Virus record (IMG/VR): IMGVR_UViG_3300031463_000001
Location: 1-64,000 of that record
Length of the DNA stretch: 64,000 bases
Strand: one strand, 5' to 3'
Source: a virus
The notes beneath the pieces are model-generated. The model was not told where the DNA came from, did no database searches, and saw nothing but the letters and a program-made list of their open reading frames with translations. Position 1 is the first letter of the stretch, and each line of letters begins with the position of its first letter. Shown piece after piece: positions 7,587-15,167 of this stretch. Made by a program: the position numbers and the translations under genes.

Positions 7587-8792
7587 ATGCCTATTCAAAT
7601 TTTTGATGAAAATAGTCAACCCATTACTAATGTTAATGTTGCTGTTAATAATCAGACTCAATTATTGGATAGTCAAAATAATTTAATTAATCCTGTTAAG
7701 GAAGACGGGAATTTACAAACATTAGTAAATGCTATTACTCCAAAATTAAATTTAGCCTTAACAGATTTATTAAATGGAATAAAAGGTTTAAATAACAAAG
7801 ATATTTCAACATTAGAGCAACAAATTATAACTTTACAGACTTTTTTAAATGATAAGATTAATTTATCTATACAGGATTTAGCAAATTCTTTGGAACAAAT
7901 ATCAGTTACCGTAGATAATATAATTGGTCTTAAAGATATTAATAGTAACCAGATAAACCCTGCTACTTTGGAAAGTATTCAAGGATTAAATTCTCTACTT
8001 TCAGATATAAAAAATTTATTAAACTTTTTGAACACTAATGATGTTAAAGTTACAAGTTCAGTATTACCTACGAATGCGGCTAAAGAAACGGGAGGAAATC
8101 TTGATTTAATAAAATCAAATACAGATAAGATAGATGTTTCTTTATCCACCCGAGCAACAGAAACTACTTTACAAGGTGTAGATACCCATTTGATAGCATT
8201 AGGACCTAAATTAGATGATATTAAAACTCAATTAGATACAAGGGTAAGGGGTCTTTTTGACGTTAACGGAAATCCTATAAATTCAATTTTAATACCTATA
8301 ACAGGTAATAGAGGCATCTCAAGTTTAAGTGCTACAATAGACCAATATTATGCCTTCAATAAGCAGATGTTTTCCTATGGATATTCTGTAAGTATTAACG
8401 GTAATGACACAAATGTTATGGCACTAATAAATCCTGTGGGTAGAGGAAAAATGATTTTAATGAAAAAAATATATATAGCAAGGAATCAAGATAATAGTAA
8501 TGGTGTTTTCTTTTATATTAGATCAGGAGCTACAGGACTTTCAGGGACATCCGTAACTCCATTATCCACGATAAGTGGTGGAACTTCAATAGCAACTTTA
8601 TATACCGCTCCTACAGCAACTACCACAGGAAATTTACTATTTGTTATTGCGTTAAATTCTAATGAAAGCAGTAAGCAAGAAGATTTTAGTTTAAATTACG
8701 GTTTAAATCCTGGTGAAAATTTATTTATAGTAGGGAATGCTACTGTTAATGGAACTCCGTGTTTTGTCACTCTTAACTGGGTGGAGGTATAG
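7587..8792 (+). CDS. Putative virion fibre-like protein (401 aa)
   Basis: The N-terminal third has heptad-like spacing (repeated Leu/Ile at helix positions around residues 50-130), so a trimeric coiled coil is plausible. Residues around 160-215 contain a segment of the type VLPTNAAKETGGNLDLIKSN followed by RATETTLQGV, a pattern I associate with phage structural proteins. The C-terminal 170 residues are beta-rich with a final NWVEV. The combination of coiled-coil stalk and beta tip suggests a short fibre or neck whisker. It is transcribed with its neighbours at very short spacing. Confidence 0.5.
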   Translation: MPIQIFDENSQPITNVNVAVNNQTQLLDSQNNLINPVKEDGNLQTLVNAITPKLNLALTDLLNGIKGLNNKDISTLEQQIITLQTFLNDKINLSIQDLANSLEQISVTVDNIIGLKDINSNQINPATLESIQGLNSLLSDIKNLLNFLNTNDVKVTSSVLPTNAAKETGGNLDLIKSNTDKIDVSLSTRATETTLQGVDTHLIALGPKLDDIKTQLDTRVRGLFDVNGNPINSILIPITGNRGISSLSATIDQYYAFNKQMFSYGYSVSINGNDTNVMALINPVGRGKMILMKKIYIARNQDNSNGVFFYIRSGATGLSGTSVTPLSTISGGTSIATLYTAPTATTTGNLLFVIALNSNESSKQEDFSLNYGLNPGENLFIVGNATVNGTPCFVTLNWVEV

Positions 8793-8793
8793 G

Positions 8794-9432
8794 ATGTTTG
8801 ATGTAATAACTTTAGATTACCCACAATTTATAGACATAGTCACTAAAAAGAAAGCAAGAATACAGTATATTGAAAAGGAAACTCAGTATTACTTATTTGC
8901 GTATGACGGACCAATAAAATATTATACTTGTATTTATAAGCAAGACCCAAAACTTGATAATTTTAATTGGGTTCAAGAACAAAATAATTTAAATGATTTT
9001 GAAGCAAATCATAAAGAAAATGCAAATAGACCTATAGGAATAAGTCCGGTAGATGGGGATAGTAAATTTCATCCTTATTTGCTTGAAATACCTGATGCCC
9101 AAAGTTCGGGAACAATTGAAATAGATTTTGGAGATATTTATAATAAAGATGTAGAATTGAGACGAGTAAGACCAAGACCTGTTCAAGCAAAAATGGGAGA
9201 TAAAGTTCATTTTGAAGTGTGGGCTAAAGCAGGTGTTTTAGGACCAGATCCAGTTAAAATTAAAGAATTTGGAGAAACTTTATTGGAAGGTGGAGATGGT
9301 TGGACTGGCCCTTGGTATGAAGGAATAGGAACTGGTTTAATTCCATCTTATGTATTTTTGAAACTTGTTTATGAGAAAGGAAGTGATTTAACTTACAGAA
9401 GATTTTATATTGATGTAGAGATAATTGTGTAG
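8794..9432 (+). CDS. Putative virion protein (212 aa)
   Basis: The ATG at 8794 is preferred because it follows GTGGAGGT at a good distance and starts one base after the previous stop; an earlier in-frame ATG at 8737 would overlap the previous gene by 56 bases. The product is soluble, beta-rich and has several aromatic clusters (WTGPWYEGIGTGLIPSY). The last strand (RRFYIDVEIIV) resembles the edge of a beta-sandwich. It follows two putative structural genes, and I infer a virion role. No domain is recognised. Confidence 0.45.
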   Translation: MFDVITLDYPQFIDIVTKKKARIQYIEKETQYYLFAYDGPIKYYTCIYKQDPKLDNFNWVQEQNNLNDFEANHKENANRPIGISPVDGDSKFHPYLLEIPDAQSSGTIEIDFGDIYNKDVELRRVRPRPVQAKMGDKVHFEVWAKAGVLGPDPVKIKEFGETLLEGGDGWTGPWYEGIGTGLIPSYVFLKLVYEKGSDLTYRRFYIDVEIIV

Positions 9433-9437
9433 GAGAA

Positions 9438-10604
9438 ATGATGATAAGAATAGATGGAATTTTGCATAAATTTATAAAGAGATCCCAATTAGAACTCTCA
9501 AATCAACCTATTCCAAAAGGATTAATATTAGTATTTGAAGGATTGGATGGGAGTGGTAAATCTACTCAAGTTAATTTATTGGCTAAAATTTTTGAAAAAA
9601 TTGGAAAAGAAGTAATTATATCTAAATGGAATTCTTCTGAAAAAATATCTGATATAGTAAAAGAGTTAAAAAATAAAAGAGATTTAAAACCTCAAACTTG
9701 GGCATTATTAGAAGCAGCAGATTTATATGAACGAATTAGGAAAGATGTTTTACCTGTTATTTCTAAAGGAGGAGTGGCTATTTTTGATCGTTATTATTAT
9801 ACTGCATTAGTTAGAGGTACTATAAGAGGATTAGATTATGGTTGGGTAGAAGATTTATATAGATATATACCTGATCCTGATTTTATTTTTTATTTTAGGA
9901 TTAATCCTGTAATATCTATGTCGAGAGTAATTAAGCGATCCGAAAAGTTGAGTATGTCAGATCTTTTAGATATTGATGATGCTTTAAAGTTTTATGAATC
10001 GGGTCAAGATTTATCTTTTCATCAAAATCCCACAATAAATTTTTATTTCTTTCAACAGAAAATGAATTCTTTATACGATAAAATTTTTAAAAAATTAGAA
10101 AATAGAGTATGTGTTTTAGATGCTTCAAAAGATATTTTTTCGATTTATGGAGATATATTAGAGTTTTTAAGAGAAAAAAAAGTTTTATCAGGTTTTAGAA
10201 AATATAAAGATATTATTTATTATGTAGAATTTCCTAGGGGATCATTTAGAGTAGTTGGGGATAATAAATTGATTATGCCTTGTGATTATGGGTTTATTCC
10301 TAATACAGTTGGAAATGATTTTATGGAAGTGGATGTTTTGGTTGGTTCAGAAGATAGTGATTTTGTAGTAAAGATTTATCATTTTAATAAAAAGGGTGAA
10401 TTTTCAGAAATTAAATATGCATTAGGATTTTCGAATGAGAATGAAGCTCTTAATTGCTATTCTAAGATTTATCCGAACAGAAAAATTAAATATGAAATAA
10501 TAGATTTTGCAAATTTCAAAAAAGAAATTTTAGAATCTAATGTAGATACTACAAGTAAATTAGTTGAAGATTTTTTGAAGTCTTATTTTGTAAAAGAGGT
10601 GTAA
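9438..10604 (+). CDS. Thymidylate kinase fused to inorganic-pyrophosphatase-like domain
   Basis: Residues 28-245 form a P-loop nucleotide kinase of the thymidylate kinase family: Walker A EGLDGSGKST (34-43) and the DRY motif (117-119). Thymidylate kinase converts dTMP to dTDP for DNA synthesis. Residues 255-345 match the pattern of the inorganic-pyrophosphatase-like domain known from phage polyvalent proteins: YVEFPRGS (262-269), PCDYGFIPNT (281-290), an acidic D-x-x-x-V-D-V-L-V-G (294-303), and a KYALGF (326-331) near the end. The canonical D-G-D-P-x-D run is altered to N-D-F-M-E-V-D, so catalysis is uncertain. Its place among virion genes is odd for a nucleotide enzyme and may mean the protein is packaged. 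Confidence 0.75.
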   Translation: MMIRIDGILHKFIKRSQLELSNQPIPKGLILVFEGLDGSGKSTQVNLLAKIFEKIGKEVIISKWNSSEKISDIVKELKNKRDLKPQTWALLEAADLYERIRKDVLPVISKGGVAIFDRYYYTALVRGTIRGLDYGWVEDLYRYIPDPDFIFYFRINPVISMSRVIKRSEKLSMSDLLDIDDALKFYESGQDLSFHQNPTINFYFFQQKMNSLYDKIFKKLENRVCVLDASKDIFSIYGDILEFLREKKVLSGFRKYKDIIYYVEFPRGSFRVVGDNKLIMPCDYGFIPNTVGNDFMEVDVLVGSEDSDFVVKIYHFNKKGEFSEIKYALGFSNENEALNCYSKIYPNRKIKYEIIDFANFKKEILESNVDTTSKLVEDFLKSYFVKEV

Positions 10605-10605
10605 G

Positions 10606-10977
10606 GTGAAATCCAACGTAATTGAGATTAAGGTTAAGAAAACTTTTTTAAAAAGAAGAAAACATTTGTTAATAATAAAGTATGGTAAAAAAAATAAAGT
10701 TGAAAATAAAGAAGACTTTGAAAAAATTTTAAGTAAAATTTTTGGAATTAAATTTAATTTTAAAGATTTTGATTTGAATAGTTTTCCTTCAGATTTTTAT
10801 TATTTTATAAAAAAAGTAAGAATTAATGGAGAACTTCTTTTTGAAGTTAAAGATTCATTAGATAGACTTTTTTTATGTGAGTATGGAAGAAAAAAATCTG
10901 TTGAAAAAGCTTTTTCATATTTAAAAGACATTTGTGGATTGGAGATAGTTGATGAAAGTAACAATAAAAAGAATTAG
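10606..10977 (+). CDS. Hypothetical protein (123 aa)
   Basis: Starts with GTG one base after the previous stop, using AAGAGGTGTAAG as ribosome binding site. The product is very basic in its first half (Lys-rich, with KTFLKRRKHLLIIKYGKK) and then alternates Phe and charged residues. No known domain. It overlaps the next gene by 26 bases, so translation of the two is probably coupled. The basic character would allow nucleic acid binding, but this is speculation. Confidence 0.55.
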   Translation: MKSNVIEIKVKKTFLKRRKHLLIIKYGKKNKVENKEDFEKILSKIFGIKFNFKDFDLNSFPSDFYYFIKKVRINGELLFEVKDSLDRLFLCEYGRKKSVEKAFSYLKDICGLEIVDESNNKKN

Positions 10978-11362
10978 AAATAATGATGAGTGTTGTATAG
11001 GTGAATTATATATTGATGATAAATTTTTTTGTAATACTTTAGAAGATACAGTTAGAAACGAAAAAATTTATGGTCAAACTGCTATTCCAGCAGGAAATTA
11101 TAAAATATTTTTGGATTTTTCACCTAGATTTAAAACTAATTTACCTCATATATTAAAAGAAAATGGCAATGAATTAGATACTTTTAACGGAGTTAGGATT
11201 CATAGCGGAAATACTTCAAAAGATACTGAAGGATGTATATTAGTGGGTGAATGGGATAAAAAAGATAATTTTATTTCAAATAGTCGAATTACTTTAACTA
11301 AACTATTAAGAACTTTTGAAGGTAATTATCCTATATCTTTGGAGGTTATAAATGGATTTTAA
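10952..11362 (+). CDS. DUF5675-type protein, related to L,D-transpeptidases
   Basis: A 136-residue beta-rich protein. The pattern TAIPAGNYKI, then VRIHSGNTSKDTEGCILVG, matches phage proteins of the DUF5675 type, in which the H-x-G-N and G-C elements resemble the His and Cys of L,D-transpeptidase (YkuD-like) active sites. A role on peptidoglycan, in lysis or entry, is likely but not proven for the family. I chose the ATG at 10952, with GGAG eight bases before it, over a TTG three bases upstream. The next gene is also a probable cell-wall enzyme and overlaps this one by 11 bases, so the pair looks like a functional unit. Confidence 0.7.
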   Translation: MKVTIKRIRNNDECCIGELYIDDKFFCNTLEDTVRNEKIYGQTAIPAGNYKIFLDFSPRFKTNLPHILKENGNELDTFNGVRIHSGNTSKDTEGCILVGEWDKKDNFISNSRITLTKLLRTFEGNYPISLEVINGF

Positions 11363-11906
11363 TGCTTACACTAAGGATGAATTTGATCTTTTTTTATCTG
11401 ATTTGAAAGTAGGAGATGTTTTATTATTTAAGGGTGAAGGTTGGATTTCAAAGGCAATAATGTGGTTTTCAGATAGTGAATGGAGTCATGCAGCTATATA
11501 TGCGGGAAATGGATGTATTTATGAATCAACTGAAACAGGAGTTGAATTAAATTCTTTGAAAACTAGAGTAAATCAATGTGAAAGAATATTGGTAAGAAGA
11601 TATGTAGAATTTTTAACAGATTCAGAAATAGAAAAATTAACTCAAAAAGCTACTGAGTTAGTTTATGAAAGTTATGATACATGGCAACTTTTTGGTTTAG
11701 GTTTATATTTTCTTTTGAGAAAATTAGGTATTAGATTTAGTTGGTTAGTACCAAATAATAGAAGTAAGATGATTTGTTCAGAATTAGTTTATGTATTGTA
11801 TTTAGCTATGGGTAAAAAACTTTATGATGATCCAAAAACTTTTACTCCAGAAACAATAAAAGGTTCTAAATTATTTTATAGTGTATGTATGTTTTTGGGA
11901 GATTAA
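11352..11906 (+). CDS. Permuted NlpC/P60-like (YiiX-type) cysteine hydrolase
   Basis: A 184-residue protein with the hallmark order of YiiX-like permuted papain-fold enzymes: a GDVLLFKG start, then His46 in WSHAAIYAG, Glu58 in CIYES, and later Cys142 in MICSELVYVLY. These enzymes cleave amide or ester bonds, often in peptidoglycan or its lipid anchors. The start ATG follows TTGGAGGT within the end of the preceding gene. It is adjacent to the DUF5675 protein and to a shorter apparent paralogue downstream, suggesting a small lysis or cell-wall cassette. A hydrophobic stretch around residues 112-124 might contact the membrane. Confidence 0.75.
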   Translation: MDFNAYTKDEFDLFLSDLKVGDVLLFKGEGWISKAIMWFSDSEWSHAAIYAGNGCIYESTETGVELNSLKTRVNQCERILVRRYVEFLTDSEIEKLTQKATELVYESYDTWQLFGLGLYFLLRKLGIRFSWLVPNNRSKMICSELVYVLYLAMGKKLYDDPKTFTPETIKGSKLFYSVCMFLGD

Positions 11907-11907
11907 G

Positions 11908-12285
11908 ATGCTTTTAGGGGACATAGTTATATTTGATAATACAAGGGTAGGTATATTTGTAGGGGATGACACTGTTTTGTATCCTAATAAGGATGTGTTG
12001 AAAAAAGTTTCTTTTAAAAAAATTGAAAGTAAAATTAATATGATACGACGATTTAAGAATATGGATGTAGAAGATTATACAGTAATATTTAATGAGTTAA
12101 TGAAATACAAAAATGGTTGGTTTAGACAAATTTTTAAACCTAAAAAATTGAGTTATAGTGGAATTACTTTTATTGCATATTTACTTAATTTGATTCATTT
12201 ACTTATCAAATTTGATTTTAAACAAGTGACATTAGAGGATATTAAATTTTCGACCAAACTTTACACGATAATTGAGAAGAGGTAA
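11908..12285 (+). CDS. Degenerate NlpC/P60-like paralogue lacking the catalytic residues
   Basis: I use the ATG at 11908, one base after the previous stop. The 125-residue product starts with LLGDIVIFDNTRVGIFVGDD, which aligns with the GDVLLFKG...HAAIYAGN region of the upstream enzyme but lacks the His. Its C-terminal LSYSGITFIAYLL aligns with MICSELVYVLYLA but lacks the Cys. So it appears to be a shortened, catalytically dead duplicate, possibly a regulator or partner of the active enzyme. The alignment was made by eye and the similarity is modest; an unrelated small membrane-associated protein is the alternative. Confidence 0.5.
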   Translation: MLLGDIVIFDNTRVGIFVGDDTVLYPNKDVLKKVSFKKIESKINMIRRFKNMDVEDYTVIFNELMKYKNGWFRQIFKPKKLSYSGITFIAYLLNLIHLLIKFDFKQVTLEDIKFSTKLYTIIEKR

Positions 12286-12286
12286 C

Positions 12287-12856
12287 ATGGCTCAACCAAA
12301 TCCTATCATTTATTTGAAAGTTTTAAATTTATTGGTGTATAACAGATTTTATTTGATGTGGGAAAGCATTGATCCTGATATTGTTTCTTTCAACATATAC
12401 AGATCTAATTCATCCACTGGTGGATTTGAAAAAATTGCTAGTGTTCCATCATCCCAGAAAGAGTATGTAGATCAAGTTCCATTTAATTATCAAATTAATT
12501 ATTATTACAAGATAACTCAGATTAATTCTAATAATGAAGAAAGTAGTTTAGATGATGCTCTTGCTGTAAGTGATAAAACTTTTACAACTTGGGATGAAAC
12601 TCCTTTTGTAGAATATCCTGTTGATGCTTCTTATACATTTAATCAACCAGTGATTGGAGTGAAGGATGGAGTTAATACCACGTTTAGAACAACATCTATT
12701 TTTAGAGCTGGATCTTTGTGTGTATATTTAAATGGGGTTAGGCAAACTTTGGATATTGATTATATAGAAGGACCTGATTTACAATCATTTATTTTTCAAT
12801 CTATTATACCAATTGAGGGAGATGATATTATGGTTGATTACATAAAATTGAGATAG
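12287..12856 (+). CDS. Virion protein with FN3-like domain and C-terminal fibre module
   Basis: The ATG at 12287 follows AGAGGT and is preferred over an earlier ATG that overlaps the previous gene. Residues about 10-90 look like a fibronectin type III domain: V-x-N-R-F-Y-L-M-W strand, DIVSFNIYRS, and NYYYKITQINSNNEES. The last 65 residues form a small beta module with the pattern D-G-x-x-T-x-F, V-Y-L-N-G and x-D-Y, seen again in other virion proteins of this window. FN3 domains are common on phage surfaces and bind carbohydrate or protein weakly. It opens the fibre cluster. Confidence 0.6.
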   Translation: MAQPNPIIYLKVLNLLVYNRFYLMWESIDPDIVSFNIYRSNSSTGGFEKIASVPSSQKEYVDQVPFNYQINYYYKITQINSNNEESSLDDALAVSDKTFTTWDETPFVEYPVDASYTFNQPVIGVKDGVNTTFRTTSIFRAGSLCVYLNGVRQTLDIDYIEGPDLQSFIFQSIIPIEGDDIMVDYIKLR

Positions 12857-12866
12857 GAGTAAATCT

Positions 12867-13685
12867 ATGCCTCGAATACGATTAGATCAACAAGGAAAAA
12901 TAGAGTCAGCTACTTCTGAAATAATTAAAAATTTAGATGTTCAAACGGAAGATATTAAAGATAGAGCAATTACTGCTGAAAAGATTGCATCTAAAATTAT
13001 TACAAGTGAACATATTAGTGATCAATCTATTACGGTAGAAAAACTGAACATTAATGACGATTTAGATTTAAAATTAAAACAATTGAAAGAATTAAGAATT
13101 GAGAATGTTGATGAGTTACCTCCAGCGGGTTATGAAGGAAGAGTTGTATATCATAGAGTTCAAAAAGTTTTATATTATGATGATGGATATGAGTGGATTA
13201 AGTTGAATGTTTGGGGAGTTCCTTATAAAATTATTGAAACTTTTGTAATAACTGATCCATTAAGCCAAAGAAGTTTTAATTTAAGTAATGAAGTTTTACA
13301 AAAATCTGAAAGTTTATATTTGAATGGATTAAGATTGTTATATGGTTACAGTAATGAGTATGTAATTACAGATTTTAATAGATTAGATTTAATGAATTGT
13401 GTTGAATTGAATGTAGGAGATAATTTAGTTTTGGAGTATTATAATAGATTAAGTTCAAGATATTTAGATGTTATTTTTGAAAAAAGTATTTTTAGTTTAT
13501 TGGATGGACAACATCAGGTTGTTTTACCTTATGATATTTTAGTTGATTCAGAAAAAGTATCTTTGAATGGAGTTCATTTAGTTAAAGGAATAGACTATAA
13601 TGTGAATGGGAGAGTTATTGAATTAGTACCTGAAACTTTAGTTTTTGATAAGATGATATTAAGTGTAGACTATTTAGTGTCATAA
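12867..13685 (+). CDS. Fibre-cluster virion protein (272 aa)
   Basis: The N-terminus (residues about 20-70) carries the motif EDIKDRAITAEKIASKI and SDQSITVEKLN, a signature of phage tail-fibre stalks that recurs at the starts of the next two genes. The C-terminal half holds two copies of a small beta module, each with an S-L-Y-L-N-G or S-L-N-G-V turn and a following Y or D-Y strand. Ribosome binding site is AGGAG at a good distance. I infer a short fibre or an adaptor that shares its attachment region with the longer fibres downstream. Confidence 0.6.
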   Translation: MPRIRLDQQGKIESATSEIIKNLDVQTEDIKDRAITAEKIASKIITSEHISDQSITVEKLNINDDLDLKLKQLKELRIENVDELPPAGYEGRVVYHRVQKVLYYDDGYEWIKLNVWGVPYKIIETFVITDPLSQRSFNLSNEVLQKSESLYLNGLRLLYGYSNEYVITDFNRLDLMNCVELNVGDNLVLEYYNRLSSRYLDVIFEKSIFSLLDGQHQVVLPYDILVDSEKVSLNGVHLVKGIDYNVNGRVIELVPETLVFDKMILSVDYLVS

Positions 13686-13701
13686 ATTAATAGGAGGTTA
13701 T

Positions 13702-15138
13702 ATGGCGGTAACAAAAATACATGGTGGATCTCAAATACAAGATCTTACTATTGTTAATGGAAAAATAAAAGATGGAGAATTAACTGATTCGAAAATTAGT
13801 TCTTCGGCTAATATAAGTATATCAAAATTAAATACTAGTGAAGCTGATTTTGATAGTTTAGGAAAACTTAGGAGTGGAACAATAAATGATATTAATGTTG
13901 CTAGTAATGCTGCAATTACTTTATCAAAATTAGCTAGTTTAAGTGTTAGTAAAGCATTGATATCAAATGTAAATGGTGTAATAGATGTTTCAAATGTTAC
14001 TTCAACTGAATTAGGATATGTAAGTGGAGTTACATCATCTATACAGTCTCAACTAGATTCTAAACTACCTCTTGCAGGTGGAATAATGACTGGAGATTTA
14101 GATTTGGGAAGTCATTATATTAAAAATGTAGCTTCTCCAGTTAATGCTAATGATGCTGCTACAAAAAATTATGTTGATAGTCGACTTAGTGGATTAAGTT
14201 GGCAAGAACCTGTTATATCTATAATAGATGAAGTAAATTTACCTTCAAATCCAAATGTAGGAGATAGATATTTAATAAATAATGGAACTCATGTAAATAA
14301 TATTGCTCAATATACAACTTCGGGTTGGACTTTTGTGATTCCGCAAGCAGATTATGCATTATTTGAAACGACTAATGATCAAGGATGGGTATATAATTCA
14401 GAAAATGTTAGTACTTTTAAATGGGTTCAATTTACGGGTACAGGAATGGTTGATGCAGGAGCAGGTTTAGAAAAAGTTGGAAATATTTTAAATGTAAAAT
14501 TTGGTGCAGGTATAAAAGAATTGCCAACTGATGAAGTTGGAATTGATCTTGCAACAAGTAGTGGTTTAGCATTAACATCTCAGTTAACTGATGGTCAGTT
14601 AAAGGTTAATTATGATGATGTGACTTTAGGAGTGGATACTAATGGTTATTTGTATTTGAAAGATGATGCAGTATCTACCTCTAAAATTCAAAATAATGCT
14701 ATTATTGCATCTAAACTTGGAAATATAGTAGGAAATGGATTAATAGGAAGCAATGGAAGTATTATACAAGTTGATGTAGGTTATACAGCAAGTAAAATAC
14801 CTCAATATGATTCAAATGGATTTTTAGGAATTGGAAAAACATCTCCAACAGTAATGCTTGATGTAAATGGAGATGCTAAAATTAGTGGTTCATTATATAT
14901 AGGAAGTAATAAAGTAGATGTGGGAATTGAGATTAGAGAAAAAGCTTATGGTGATGGATCAACAACTCAATATGATTTATCTAATACTCCTATATCGGAT
15001 GCTTCTGTTAAGGTATATGTAAGTGGTTTGTTATATTCTGCTCCAGAAGATTATTCTATTTCAGGTTCTACTATAACTTTTGTAGAAGCTCCTTCAAATA
15101 GTAGTATTATTCAATTCATTTATAGAAAGAGCAGTTAA
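13702..15138 (+). CDS. Tail fibre protein (478 aa)
   Basis: The start (TKIHGGSQIQDLTIVNGKIKDGELTDSKI) is the stalk motif shared with both flanking genes. It is followed by the classic fibre segment LPLAGGIMTGDLDLGSHYIKNV and DAATKNYVDSRLSG, known from many phage tail fibres and head fibres. The middle is a beta-rich variable region and the end is the small DG-x-T beta module. Such proteins form trimeric fibres that contact the host surface. The strong AGGAGGT site at 13690 suggests good expression. The three fibre genes in a row may be alternative or stacked parts of one fibre. Confidence 0.75.
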   Translation: MAVTKIHGGSQIQDLTIVNGKIKDGELTDSKISSSANISISKLNTSEADFDSLGKLRSGTINDINVASNAAITLSKLASLSVSKALISNVNGVIDVSNVTSTELGYVSGVTSSIQSQLDSKLPLAGGIMTGDLDLGSHYIKNVASPVNANDAATKNYVDSRLSGLSWQEPVISIIDEVNLPSNPNVGDRYLINNGTHVNNIAQYTTSGWTFVIPQADYALFETTNDQGWVYNSENVSTFKWVQFTGTGMVDAGAGLEKVGNILNVKFGAGIKELPTDEVGIDLATSSGLALTSQLTDGQLKVNYDDVTLGVDTNGYLYLKDDAVSTSKIQNNAIIASKLGNIVGNGLIGSNGSIIQVDVGYTASKIPQYDSNGFLGIGKTSPTVMLDVNGDAKISGSLYIGSNKVDVGIEIREKAYGDGSTTQYDLSNTPISDASVKVYVSGLLYSAPEDYSISGSTITFVEAPSNSSIIQFIYRKSS

Positions 15139-15167
15139 TTGATTGTTTGGATGTGGGGAGGGAATAA

